In this document: positions 1 through 5,252 of the stretch, one piece after another
Layout: each line of letters begins with the position of its first letter
How positions within the stretch are numbered: position 1 is the first letter of the stretch
Origin: a virus
Strand: one strand, 5' to 3'
IMG/VR virus record: IMGVR_UViG_3300042465_004086
Coordinates: 1-42,476 of that record
Length of the DNA: 42,476 nt
Notes under the pieces: model-generated
Seen by the model: only the letters and a program-made list of their open reading frames with translations
Databases searched by the model: none
Told to the model about the DNA's origin: nothing
Position numbers and translations under genes: made by a program

Positions 1-127
1 AGCCTGCGTAGATCTTGCCGTCGCGCTCAGTCAGCGGCTGGCGCTGACCGTCGACCACGGTCGGGCGTGCGTTGGCCTTGGCGCTGGCGGCGATGAAATA
101 GTTGCCCTCGAAGCCGTCATAGTTCGA
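1..127. repeat. 127-bp terminal duplication (left copy)
   Basis: Bases 1-127 are identical to 42350-42476. Both copies lie in the reading frame of one gene, and joining them restores an uninterrupted 192-codon protein. The length of exactly 127 equals a common assembler k-mer, so this is best read as the overlap of a circular contig, not a biological terminal repeat. Confidence 0.93.
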
Positions 128-397
128 CTTCTCATCGCCGTTGCGCAGGGCAACCTTGCCGCTGCCGCGCAGTGCCTTGAGATTGACGTCGGCCTTAGCG
201 GCCCACTTCTCTTTTGCAACTGCCTCGATCGTTGCGTTGATGGCGGCGAGCTGCTTGTCATCGCCAGGGATGATGAACGTGGCGCCGAAGCGTGGATCGC
301 CCTCGCCGTTGACGGATGCAGCCTCGAACAGGTTGGGGAATGCCAGGCGCACGTTCTTGATCATGATGCGGCCGGTGGGGTTGTTGATAGTTGCCAT
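1..397 (-). CDS. ssb: Single-stranded DNA-binding protein (DUF2815/Enc34-like), N-terminal part
   Basis: The first 132 codons of a leftward gene that runs off the left edge and is completed at the right edge of this circular genome; joined, the protein is 192 residues. The ATG at 397-395 is preceded by AGGAGATATT, an excellent ribosome site. The N-terminus (MATINNPTGRIMIKNVRLAF) and the FIIPGDD and FEGNYFIAASAK stretches match the DUF2815 family, whose Enc34 phage member binds single-stranded DNA. It would coat ssDNA during replication or recombination in the cytoplasm. It lies directly downstream of the DUF2800 nuclease and upstream of the DNA polymerase in the same leftward operon. Family assignment is from recognised sequence pattern; DNA binding is inferred from the family. 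Confidence 0.85.
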   Translation of the reverse strand, partial: MATINNPTGRIMIKNVRLAFPNLFEAASVNGEGDPRFGATFIIPGDDKQLAAINATIEAVAKEKWAAKADVNLKALRGSGKVALRNGDEKSNYDGFEGNYFIAASAKANARPTVVDGQRQPLTERDGKIYAG

Positions 398-420
398 GTG
401 AATATCTCCTAGTGGGTTGG

Positions 421-1671
421 TTAAGCGATGAGATCAAAGTCTTCAGCGACCGGCTTGATCTCAAGCGCCGGACGTGAATCGGATTCAGGGGCCACGTGTG
501 GCACCCCGTCTTTCTGGGTGATGAGTTCTTGGACCTTGGCCCACTGGCGCTCACCGATGTCGCCGGCCTTGGCCAGCTTCTCGGCCGTGGCTGGGCTGAT
601 GAGCTTCATGTCGTAAGCCTTCTCGACAGGCAGGCGGACCGACTTGCGCAGGTAGGCTTCAGCATCCGCTACGTTCGACCAGGCCCGGTTCCCGCGCTTG
701 CCCTGCACGAGCTTGAAGCCAGGCACCTGGTCGCCAACCCGCAGACGGCGCTCGGCCTCTGCACGGATCGACTTGCACCAGCCTTCGATCAGGTCGACCT
801 TGGTGAGGCACGTTGAAAGCCAGTCGGCGGGGTCATGCGCGTAGGGCGTCAGAACCTCGTCAATGGTGATCGACGTGAATTCGCTCGGAGTCGCCGGGAC
901 AAACTCCAGCGCAGTCTCGGCTACCTCGTTGCGCAACGCCGGGCAGGTGGCCTTTGCTCTGCAGAAATTGCACTGCTTTTCCCCAGGGCTCAGGAATGTG
1001 GATTCCCAGGCCTCTGCGCCATGCAGCCCTTCGGCAGCCTGGCACTTGAGAACCGCGGAGCGGCCAACGGTCCGGCCCCAGGTCTCGAGCTCCTCGACCG
1101 TGAGATCCCACTCGACAGGCGCAGCCTTAATGCGTGGCTGGCTGATCACTACGCGGACCCGGGAGAAGTCAGCCGCGAGGCCGTACTGCGCGACGGTGCC
1201 CAGTGCGTAGAGCATCAGCTGGGGGTTCTCTTCGGCGCGCACATCGACACCGCGGCCATATTTGAAATCGACCACGATGAGCTCTTCGTCCCGGATGATG
1301 ATCACGTCAGCGGTGCCCCAGGCCGTGGACTCAGGCACATCGAGATAACTGGCGTAGTTCACGCGCTGGTCGACGAGGATCATGCCCTCGCCGGCAGCGT
1401 CCTGGACGTAGTCGATGCAGGTCTGGACGTACCCGGCCATGTCCTCGTCGACTTCAAACTCGAAGCCCTCGACCTTCAGCAGTCGACCCACATACGCCGA
1501 TGCTGGACGGCTTTCCTGCAGCGCATACGTGAGCACCAGGTGCGCAGCGGTGCCCTCGGCTGCGTACTTGCTGCTTGTGTTGGGCAGGCCCGCCTGCAGG
1601 ACGTGGCTGCCAGGGCAGAGCATCTTTTGCTCAAAGCCCGAGGCGGACCAGGTGGAGTGTGCGGCAGTCAT
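421..1671 (-). CDS. DUF2800 family Cas4/RecB-like nuclease with Fe-S cysteine set
   Basis: A 416-residue protein. Starting at the ATG 1671-1669 (MTAAHSTWSASGFEQ) overlaps the upstream gene by ATGA; a longer in-frame opening runs upstream but is shadow sequence. PD-(D/E)XK features are visible: GTAD around residue 119-122 and VDFKYG with D135 and K137. Four cysteines are placed as in Cas4/AddB nucleases: one near the N-terminus (C19, in LCPGS) and three in the C-terminal half (C234, C237, C243 in QCNFCRAKATC). This suggests a 4Fe-4S-stabilised exonuclease that could resect DNA ends for recombination-dependent replication. It is followed 23 bp later by the SSB gene, a pairing common in phages. 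The nuclease activity is inferred from family and motifs. Confidence 0.85.
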   Translation of the reverse strand: MTAAHSTWSASGFEQKMLCPGSHVLQAGLPNTSSKYAAEGTAAHLVLTYALQESRPASAYVGRLLKVEGFEFEVDEDMAGYVQTCIDYVQDAAGEGMILVDQRVNYASYLDVPESTAWGTADVIIIRDEELIVVDFKYGRGVDVRAEENPQLMLYALGTVAQYGLAADFSRVRVVISQPRIKAAPVEWDLTVEELETWGRTVGRSAVLKCQAAEGLHGAEAWESTFLSPGEKQCNFCRAKATCPALRNEVAETALEFVPATPSEFTSITIDEVLTPYAHDPADWLSTCLTKVDLIEGWCKSIRAEAERRLRVGDQVPGFKLVQGKRGNRAWSNVADAEAYLRKSVRLPVEKAYDMKLISPATAEKLAKAGDIGERQWAKVQELITQKDGVPHVAPESDSRPALEIKPVAEDFDLIA

Positions 1672-1835
1672 TGCAGCCCCCGACGTTCGAGGATCTCGTT
1701 CAAAGCCTCTTGCGCAACACGCAGGAGGTCGTCGAATTCGGTCAGTTCTTCGGGAGGGCCACCCGTAAGCGCGCCTCGCGTTTCCGCAGCCGTGCTTACC
1801 GCCCACTGCAATGCCTGGAGTTGCTCGCGGGTCAT
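1668..1835 (-). CDS. Small hypothetical protein, 55 aa
   Basis: Leftward 55-residue reading frame starting MTREQLQALQWAVSTAAE and ending ERRGLQ. It has no recognised domain. It looks helical and acidic (PPEELTEFDDLLRVAQEALNEI). Its TGA overlaps the ATG of the DUF2800 nuclease (ATGA), and its start is 3 bp downstream of the preceding gene's stop, so it fits a translationally coupled operon member. Possible role as a partner of the nuclease is speculation. Confidence 0.7.
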   Translation of the reverse strand: MTREQLQALQWAVSTAAETRGALTGGPPEELTEFDDLLRVAQEALNEILERRGLQ

Positions 1836-1838
1836 GGC

Positions 1839-2243
1839 TCAGGCCTCCAGGATTGCGATGCGCTCCTGCACGGCCTCGAGGGCACTGGCCCACTTGTCGG
1901 CGGGCAGTTCCTTGAACGTCTTAACGCCAAAATGAGCGGCCACCGCAGCAGCAGCGTCGCGGCTCTTCGCAGCAAGAGCGAAAACCGCTTTCTGCAGCGT
2001 GGGGTAGTCGATGCCGGGCTCAGGTGTGACGGGCGCAGCGGCCGGGGCTGGGGCCTCCACGGGCTCCGCAATAACTGGGGGCTGGGCAACCACCGGCGCG
2101 GGGGCAGGCTTCGCAGCCTTCACCGGCTTTGGGGCGGGGGCTTCCTCCGGCGCAGGACCACCGACCAGGGCGCTGGTTGGAATGTCTAGCAACGCCTGGC
2201 GGGCGGCTTCGATCGACTTGAAGGTGAGGGTGACTTGAATCAT
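1839..2243 (-). CDS. Hypothetical protein with Ala/Pro-rich linker, 134 aa
   Basis: Leftward gene starting MIQVTLTFKSIEAARQALL at ATG 2243-2241, with AAAGGA upstream (a six-codon-longer opening, MPKDTA, lacks a ribosome site). Three parts are visible: a short N-terminal domain (1-30), a low-complexity Pro/Ala linker (about 35-80), and a helical C-terminal domain (about 82-134) with LAAKSRDAAAAVAAHFGVKTF. Proteins of this shape are common just upstream of phage DUF2800/SSB genes, but I cannot name a function. A candidate promoter with an operator-like palindrome lies just upstream (2273-2301). Confidence 0.75.
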   Translation of the reverse strand: MIQVTLTFKSIEAARQALLDIPTSALVGGPAPEEAPAPKPVKAAKPAPAPVVAQPPVIAEPVEAPAPAAAPVTPEPGIDYPTLQKAVFALAAKSRDAAAAVAAHFGVKTFKELPADKWASALEAVQERIAILEA

Positions 2244-2268
2244 GGCGGTGTCCTTTGGCAATTCAGAT

Positions 2269-2475
2269 TTAAAGTGTAGCGGATGCTAAAGCGTCAGACA
2301 AAACTTTTTGCAGGGTTTCGAGCTCAGCCCGTTGTAGCAAGAGCTTGAACTGCGTTTGTTTCTCTGGCCTTCGGGCGGTCGGGACATACGACAGGAACAG
2401 GACGGTGGTGCCGTAGGGTCCTGCCTTTGTCTCGACTTCCAGCTCCCAGGCGTCGGTCTTTTGAATCGTGGTCAT
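2269..2475 (-). CDS. Hypothetical protein, 68 aa
   Basis: Leftward 68-residue protein beginning MTTIQKTDAWELEVETKAG. No known domain is recognised. Beta-rich N-terminal half (ELEVETKAGPYGTTVLFLSYV) and helical C-terminal half (FKLLLQRAELETLQKVL). Its ATG overlaps the stop of the upstream membrane microprotein (ATGA), so translation is probably coupled. Its 3' end contains a candidate promoter/operator for the next gene. Confidence 0.7.
   Translation of the reverse strand: MTTIQKTDAWELEVETKAGPYGTTVLFLSYVPTARRPEKQTQFKLLLQRAELETLQKVLSDALASATL
2273..2301 (-). promoter_or_regulatory. Candidate internal leftward early promoter with operator-like palindrome
   Basis: On the minus strand TTGTCT, 17 bp, then TACACT (plus-strand 2273-2278), preceded by CGC. 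The sequence 2277-2288 (TAGCGGATGCTA) matches the recurrent TAGCAnnTGCTA palindrome with one mismatch. It overlaps the end of the upstream small gene and sits about 30 bp before the 134-residue gene. Confidence 0.45.
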
Positions 2476-2600
2476 GCGGAAAGCCCAAACACCAGCAGTA
2501 GGCCGAACACAACCCCGAGGGAAACAGCCAGGCCCCAGCTGAGGAATCGCTCAGTGCGGGAGGGGGTGTGATCTTTGGGTTCGAAATCGTCGTGGTACAT
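2472..2600 (-). CDS. Membrane microprotein, 42 aa
   Basis: A 42-codon leftward frame. The N-terminus is charged (MYHDDFEPKDHTPSRTERFL) and is followed by one hydrophobic segment (about residues 21-41, rich in G, L, V, F), so it should be a single-pass inner-membrane protein with an N-terminal cytoplasmic tail. An AAAGGC ribosome site lies 5-10 bases upstream. The TGA overlaps the next gene's ATG. Function unknown. It is one of three similar small membrane proteins among the early genes. Confidence 0.65.
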   Translation of the reverse strand: MYHDDFEPKDHTPSRTERFLSWGLAVSLGVVFGLLLVFGLSA

Positions 2601-2616
2601 GATTGCCTTTCAGGGG

Positions 2617-2748
2617 TTAGCGATAAAACTCACGCTCTATGACGTGAGCGGGAACATTGAACAAGATAGACGTCAAGATCACTGAGACCTTGAAGGGGTG
2701 ACCCTGGGCCAGCAGGCCGAGAAGGTGGGATTGGCGGGTTTGGTTCAT
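2617..2748 (-). CDS. Small hypothetical protein, 43 aa
   Basis: Leftward 43-residue frame MNQTRQSHLLGLLAQGHPFK... ending VIEREFYR. Its ATG overlaps the stop of the upstream 82-residue gene (ATGA), the same coupling used by its neighbours, which is the main reason to accept it. The middle is moderately hydrophobic (VSVILTSILF) but too short to call a membrane helix with confidence. No family recognised. Confidence 0.5.
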   Translation of the reverse strand: MNQTRQSHLLGLLAQGHPFKVSVILTSILFNVPAHVIEREFYR

Positions 2749-2993
2749 TGTGGGTATGCCTCGTTACGGATATCGGCGGCACGGCGGACGATCCGGGCCA
2801 GGGCTTCGTGCTCTTCGTCAGTGTCGACGAAGCCGAAACAGGAATTGTGCAGCTCGACCAAATCCTCGAGCACATCCAGCGCGGCCAGGCCGGCCAGCAG
2901 TTCAGGGTCCAGGGTAGCGAGCCGTTCGCGGCAGCGATCGAAGACGGGCTTCAGGTCTACCAGCAGCTGCTGGGCGGGGGTCGGGGTGGTCAT
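2745..2993 (-). CDS. Hypothetical protein, 82 aa
   Basis: Leftward 82-residue acidic, mostly helical protein starting MTTPTPAQQLLVDLKPVFD. No motif I recognise; the DTDEEHEALARIVRRAADI stretch is likely an amphipathic helix. The ribosome site before the ATG (2993-2991) is weak. It is placed between the first gene of the leftward operon and a run of overlapping small genes. Confidence 0.65.
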   Translation of the reverse strand: MTTPTPAQQLLVDLKPVFDRCRERLATLDPELLAGLAALDVLEDLVELHNSCFGFVDTDEEHEALARIVRRAADIRNEAYPQ

Positions 2994-3023
2994 GATGTAA
3001 GTAGTGGTTACAGGTTGATGGGA

Positions 3024-3218
3024 TTAAGCAGCGTGGCGAACAGATACCACCCGCCAGAATCGGGTCACGGTCACGTGAGCCCAGGCGGGGTAGCACTTGG
3101 CCCACTCAACCGCTTCGTCCCACGAACTTGCGTGGTGAGAGGCAGCCCACCCCATCTCGTCACGGGCAAAGACTTGGTAACCGAAGAGAACTGCGCGGAT
3201 GCGGTTGAGTGTGTTCAT
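3024..3218 (-). CDS. Hypothetical protein, first gene of the leftward early operon, 64 aa
   Basis: A 64-residue protein (MNTLNRIRAVLFGYQVFARD... RFWRVVSVRHAA), tryptophan-rich, no recognised domain. The ATG at 3218-3216 follows GAACGAAAGCACACC (GAAAG as ribosome site). Nearly the same leader sequence, GAACGAAAGCACCC, precedes the DNA polymerase ATG. It is the first coding region after the leftward promoter/operator at 3261-3290, so it should be expressed earliest on this strand. Confidence 0.7.
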   Translation of the reverse strand: MNTLNRIRAVLFGYQVFARDEMGWAASHHASSWDEAVEWAKCYPAWAHVTVTRFWRVVSVRHAA

Positions 3219-3260
3219 GGTGTGCTTTCGTTCGTTTGTTTATCAGTACAACATGTGACG

Positions 3261-3290
3261 ACTGTAGCACATGCTAAAACTCTAGGGCAA
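3261..3290 (-). promoter_or_regulatory. Leftward early promoter with palindromic operator
   Basis: Minus-strand TTGCCC (3290-3285), an 18-bp spacer and TACAGT (3266-3261) preceded by TGC (extended -10). The perfect palindrome TAGCACATGCTA (3265-3276) overlaps the -10 and would block RNA polymerase when bound. The likely ligands are the repressor and Cro-like proteins encoded nearby. Confidence 0.65.
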
Positions 3291-3291
3291 G

Positions 3292-3318
3292 AAAAAGCCC
3301 GGGGATTCCGGGCCTTTT
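3292..3318. terminator. Bidirectional rho-independent terminator
   Basis: GCCCGG (3297-3302) pairs with CCGGGC (3308-3313), flanked by AAAAA on the left and TTTTT on the right, so it can act on either strand. It follows the leftward repressor/microprotein pair and isolates it from the leftward early promoter next to it. Confidence 0.8.
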
Positions 3319-3336
3319 TAACAACACCGCATTGCG

Positions 3337-3498
3337 CTACGGGTGAAAGATCAACACCAGCGCCAGGACGACGAGCGTCGCCGCGGCCAGCCAGACTGCG
3401 GTGCGCGCGGTCTTGCGTATGTCGGCCAAGGGGTCATCGTAAAGGCCCCCATGTTCGACCAGGTACGCAATCCTTTGTTGAATCTCTTCGTTGCTCAT
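3337..3498 (-). CDS. Membrane microprotein co-transcribed with the repressor, 53 aa
   Basis: A 53-residue leftward frame whose ATG overlaps the repressor stop codon (AAATGA). It starts MSNEEIQQRIAYLVEHGG, has an acidic amphipathic N-terminal half and one C-terminal hydrophobic helix (about residues 34-51, AVWLAAATLVVLALVLI). A single-pass membrane protein is expected. As it is translated with the repressor it would be made in lysogens, so superinfection exclusion or immunity is a reasonable guess without direct evidence. Confidence 0.65.
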   Translation of the reverse strand: MSNEEIQQRIAYLVEHGGLYDDPLADIRKTARTAVWLAAATLVVLALVLIFHP

Positions 3499-3920
3499 TT
3501 CCCGCTCCCTCGGACTAAGTCGGTCAGTTTTTTGATGTGCTGCTCGTCGATCCGACCCAGCAGCTTGGCTCTGTCGTACGTCAGTTGAACGAGGCTGGCA
3601 TACGTTTCAGGGTCCGGTCGGAGACCCGCGTCACGTAATACAGTGGCTACTGCCTTAACACAGTCGCTTAATGCCTGGTCATTGAGCTGCGTCGCACCGC
3701 CAGGGTGGTCTTGGTCGAGCCAGCCAATCGGCAGCCCCAACTTACTTTCGACCTCGCGCGCTACTTTTTCGCTGATCTCGCGAGAGGGGTGGGGCCCAGC
3801 GATCTGGGCGATGTAGCTGCCGTTCGAGTGGCCAAGCTTCCGGCTCAGGCTCGTAGGCCCACCCCATTGGTTGATCAGGGCGCGCAGGTTTACCCGGCGG
3901 GTGTCATACACAGACTTCAT
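3495..3920 (-). CDS. CI-like phage repressor (HTH)
   Basis: A 141-residue leftward protein. Residues about 10-75 form a Cro/C1-type helix-turn-helix domain: LRALINQWGGPTSLSRKLG, then HSNGSYIAQIAG as the recognition region, ending LGLPIGWLDQDH, a signature often seen at the end of phage repressor HTH domains. The C-terminal part (80-141) is helical. There is no LexA-type Ala-Gly/Ser-Lys autoprotease domain, so RecA-driven cleavage is unlikely. It faces a rightward Cro-like gene across a 66-bp intergenic region with divergent promoters, the classic lysis/lysogeny switch layout. Its targets are probably the TAGCAnnTGCTA palindromes (inference). Confidence 0.8.
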   Translation of the reverse strand: MKSVYDTRRVNLRALINQWGGPTSLSRKLGHSNGSYIAQIAGPHPSREISEKVAREVESKLGLPIGWLDQDHPGGATQLNDQALSDCVKAVATVLRDAGLRPDPETYASLVQLTYDRAKLLGRIDEQHIKKLTDLVRGSGK

Positions 3921-3986
3921 TTCCAGACACTAGCAATTCACGCAATTTGCTGCAAGGGCTTTACAGAATGCTATAAGATTCGATCC
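3921..3986. promoter_or_regulatory. Divergent repressor/Cro promoter region
   Basis: Leftward promoter: TTGCAG (minus, 3955-3950), 17 bp, TAGTGT (3932-3927) with a TGC extension. Rightward promoter: TTGCTG (3947-3952), 19 bp, TATAAG (3972-3977) with TGC extension. The -35 elements of the two overlap. Half-sites TAGCA (3931) and TGCTA (3969) match the early operator palindrome. Confidence 0.6.
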
Positions 3987-4316
3987 ATGAAAACGATCTC
4001 CATCATCAAGAACTGGATGTCGCTCGCGACCTCCGATGAGCAGCAGCTGCTGGCCGAGCGATGCGGTACCAGCCGTGGCTACCTCTACCAACTGTCGGGC
4101 GGGCATCGCCAGGCCTCGGCCGACCTCGGCGCCGCGATCGAGCGCGAGACCAAGGTCATGGCCAAGGCTAGCAAGGGGCGGCTGCCGATCGTCTACCGCA
4201 CCGACATCGTCGCAGCATGTCGAGCGTGCGAGTTTGCACAGCGCTGCCTGGGCGAGCGCGCCTTGATCAGCGAATTCCCGATCGTGGGCGTTCAGAACCT
4301 GGAGACCGGAACATGA
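3987..4316 (+). CDS. Cro/YdaS-like HTH regulator
   Basis: A 109-residue rightward protein, start ATG 3987 (MKTISIIKNWMSLATSDEQQ); the opening extends upstream into the repressor gene but only this start follows the promoter. The N-terminal 65 residues (LLAERCGTSRGYLYQLSGGHRQASADLGAAIERET) match YdaS/Cro-like HTH proteins, which usually repress the opposing CI-type gene. The C-terminus carries CRACEFAQRC, a cysteine cluster that might bind metal. It is the first gene of the rightward early transcript and overlaps the next by ATGA. The Cro role is inferred from position and family. Confidence 0.78.
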   Translation: MKTISIIKNWMSLATSDEQQLLAERCGTSRGYLYQLSGGHRQASADLGAAIERETKVMAKASKGRLPIVYRTDIVAACRACEFAQRCLGERALISEFPIVGVQNLETGT

Positions 4317-4414
4317 GCTGGTTCGAAATACTTTGTGTGCTTTGGGCAGGTGTGGGCGTCGGCATGTTCATTGCGGCACTGATGCAAGCGAACGGGCGGT
4401 ACAGCGACGAATGA
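4313..4414 (+). CDS. Membrane microprotein, 33 aa
   Basis: A 33-residue frame starting at the ATGA overlap with the Cro-like gene. One hydrophobic helix fills most of it (FEILCVLWAGVGVGMFIAAL), followed by a short polar tail. Its own stop overlaps the next start (ATGA). The tight coupling on both sides argues for a real gene. Function unknown. Confidence 0.6.
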   Translation: MSWFEILCVLWAGVGVGMFIAALMQANGRYSDE

Positions 4415-4587
4415 TCACGCGCCGGTTTCGCGTGGGCATGCGCTTAATGCTTCCAAGCGGGAACATCCTTTTTCTCGTGAGACGAGAAGAGGGCGCCTGG
4501 ATCGGCCAATACACCGAGCTGTCCAAGTTGCGGGGCGAGGTGTCGCTGTGCCCTGCTTGGTTGCGCGCTCACTGCTTCGAGGTTTGA
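4411..4587 (+). CDS. Hypothetical protein, 58 aa
   Basis: Starts MITRRFRVGMRLMLPSGN at the ATGA overlap with the microprotein. It reads as a small beta-rich domain (NILFLVRREEGAWIGQYTEL) with two cysteines near the C-terminus. Basic N-terminus. No recognised family; by shape it might be a small nucleic-acid-binding barrel, but that is a guess. Confidence 0.6.
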   Translation: MITRRFRVGMRLMLPSGNILFLVRREEGAWIGQYTELSKLRGEVSLCPAWLRAHCFEV

Positions 4588-4602
4588 TTCAAGGAAGAAC
4601 AC

Positions 4603-4860
4603 ATGACCCGAGACGACATCATCAAGCTGATGCAGCAAGCTTGCGGCCCTAACACGACGCCCGCATGGCATAACAGATTCTGGACGATCACTCAGAAAGA
4701 GCTTGAGCGCTTCGCCGCTTTCGTTGCAGAAGCCGAGCGTGAGGCGTGTGCAAGGGTGTGTGATGACATTGATGCTGAGTACAAAGGCGAAGACGTTGGC
4801 GCTACTTGGTGTAGTGCTGCTATCCGGGCAAGGGGGAACACAACGGATGAGCAGGTCTGA
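4603..4860 (+). CDS. Hypothetical early phage protein, 85 aa
   Basis: An 85-residue protein (MTRDDIIKLMQQACGPN... CSAAIRARGNTTDEQV). The helical stretch LERFAAFVAEAEREACARVCDDI and the ending AIRARG are features of a widespread phage early protein of unknown role. An AAGGAAG ribosome site is placed 7-8 bases before the ATG. Its TGA shares one base with the following ATG. Confidence 0.7.
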   Translation: MTRDDIIKLMQQACGPNTTPAWHNRFWTITQKELERFAAFVAEAEREACARVCDDIDAEYKGEDVGATWCSAAIRARGNTTDEQV

Positions 4861-5084
4861 TGGACGAGATCAAATACCAGGCCGGGATGGCCGAATACTT
4901 CTACCCCGCGGCCGGTGACCCTCGGCCCAGCGCCGGTGCCAAGGTCCAGCTGCTCACGATCGGTGGGATCCACACAACAGGGCCCTGGGCAGATAACGGC
5001 TTCTACGTTGCCTGGCTGCCATTGCCCAAACGCAACAAACGAAAAGAGGCTCTGATTGCAGAACAGAAGGGCCTTTCTTTTTGA
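4860..5084 (+). CDS. Hypothetical protein, 74 aa
   Basis: Starts MDEIKYQAGMAEYFYPAAG in a TGATG overlap with the preceding gene. A beta-rich central part (AKVQLLTIGGIHTTGPW) and a lysine/arginine-rich C-terminal third (LPKRNKRKEALIAEQKG). No family recognised. It is the last small gene before the promoter and structured RNA at 5081-5207. Confidence 0.65.
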   Translation: MDEIKYQAGMAEYFYPAAGDPRPSAGAKVQLLTIGGIHTTGPWADNGFYVAWLPLPKRNKRKEALIAEQKGLSF

Positions 5085-5111
5085 CCATAGGACTTTGCAT
5101 TCTGCTAAAGT
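5081..5111 (+). promoter_or_regulatory. Rightward promoter for structured RNA and primase-helicase
   Basis: TTGACC (5081-5086), 19-bp spacer, TAAAGT (5106-5111) with TGC directly in front (extended -10 TGCTAAAGT). The site TTGCATTCTGCTA resembles the early operator palindrome with one extra base in the spacer, suggesting repressor control. The expected start near 5115-5118 coincides with the first base-paired nucleotides of the structured RNA. Confidence 0.6.
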
Positions 5112-5207
5112 CAAGTTGTCACACTATCAATCTGCAAGCCCTGGAGAGGGCCCCAACTGGGTGCAGCCCAGGGTGTGACAACCGGGGTTCTCTCCAGGGC
5201 TTTTTTT
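5112..5207 (+). ncRNA. Structured leader/small RNA with intrinsic terminator and possible pseudoknot
   Basis: Bases 5136-5154 (AAGCCCTGGAGAGGGCCCC) pair with 5184-5202 in an unbroken 19-bp stem (two G-U pairs) followed by seven Ts, a very strong terminator. Its loop contains a small hairpin (CTGGG 5157-5161 with CCCAG 5167-5171) and then GTGTGACAAC (5173-5182), the exact reverse complement of GTTGTCACAC (5115-5124) at the 5' end of the transcript. Either a pseudoknot or a switch that competes with termination is possible. It could be a free small RNA of about 90 nt or an attenuator before the primase-helicase. It is not a riboswitch or known RNA family I recognise. Confidence 0.75.
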
Positions 5208-5252
5208 ATGAAAGCCGAAAATGGTTTTTACTTTTAGCTGTGGGCACATCGC

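Noticed and set aside
1-127. True terminal repeat of virion DNA
   Set aside because: The repeat lies inside a coding gene, is exactly 127 bases and restores that gene when joined, all as expected for a circular assembly overlap.
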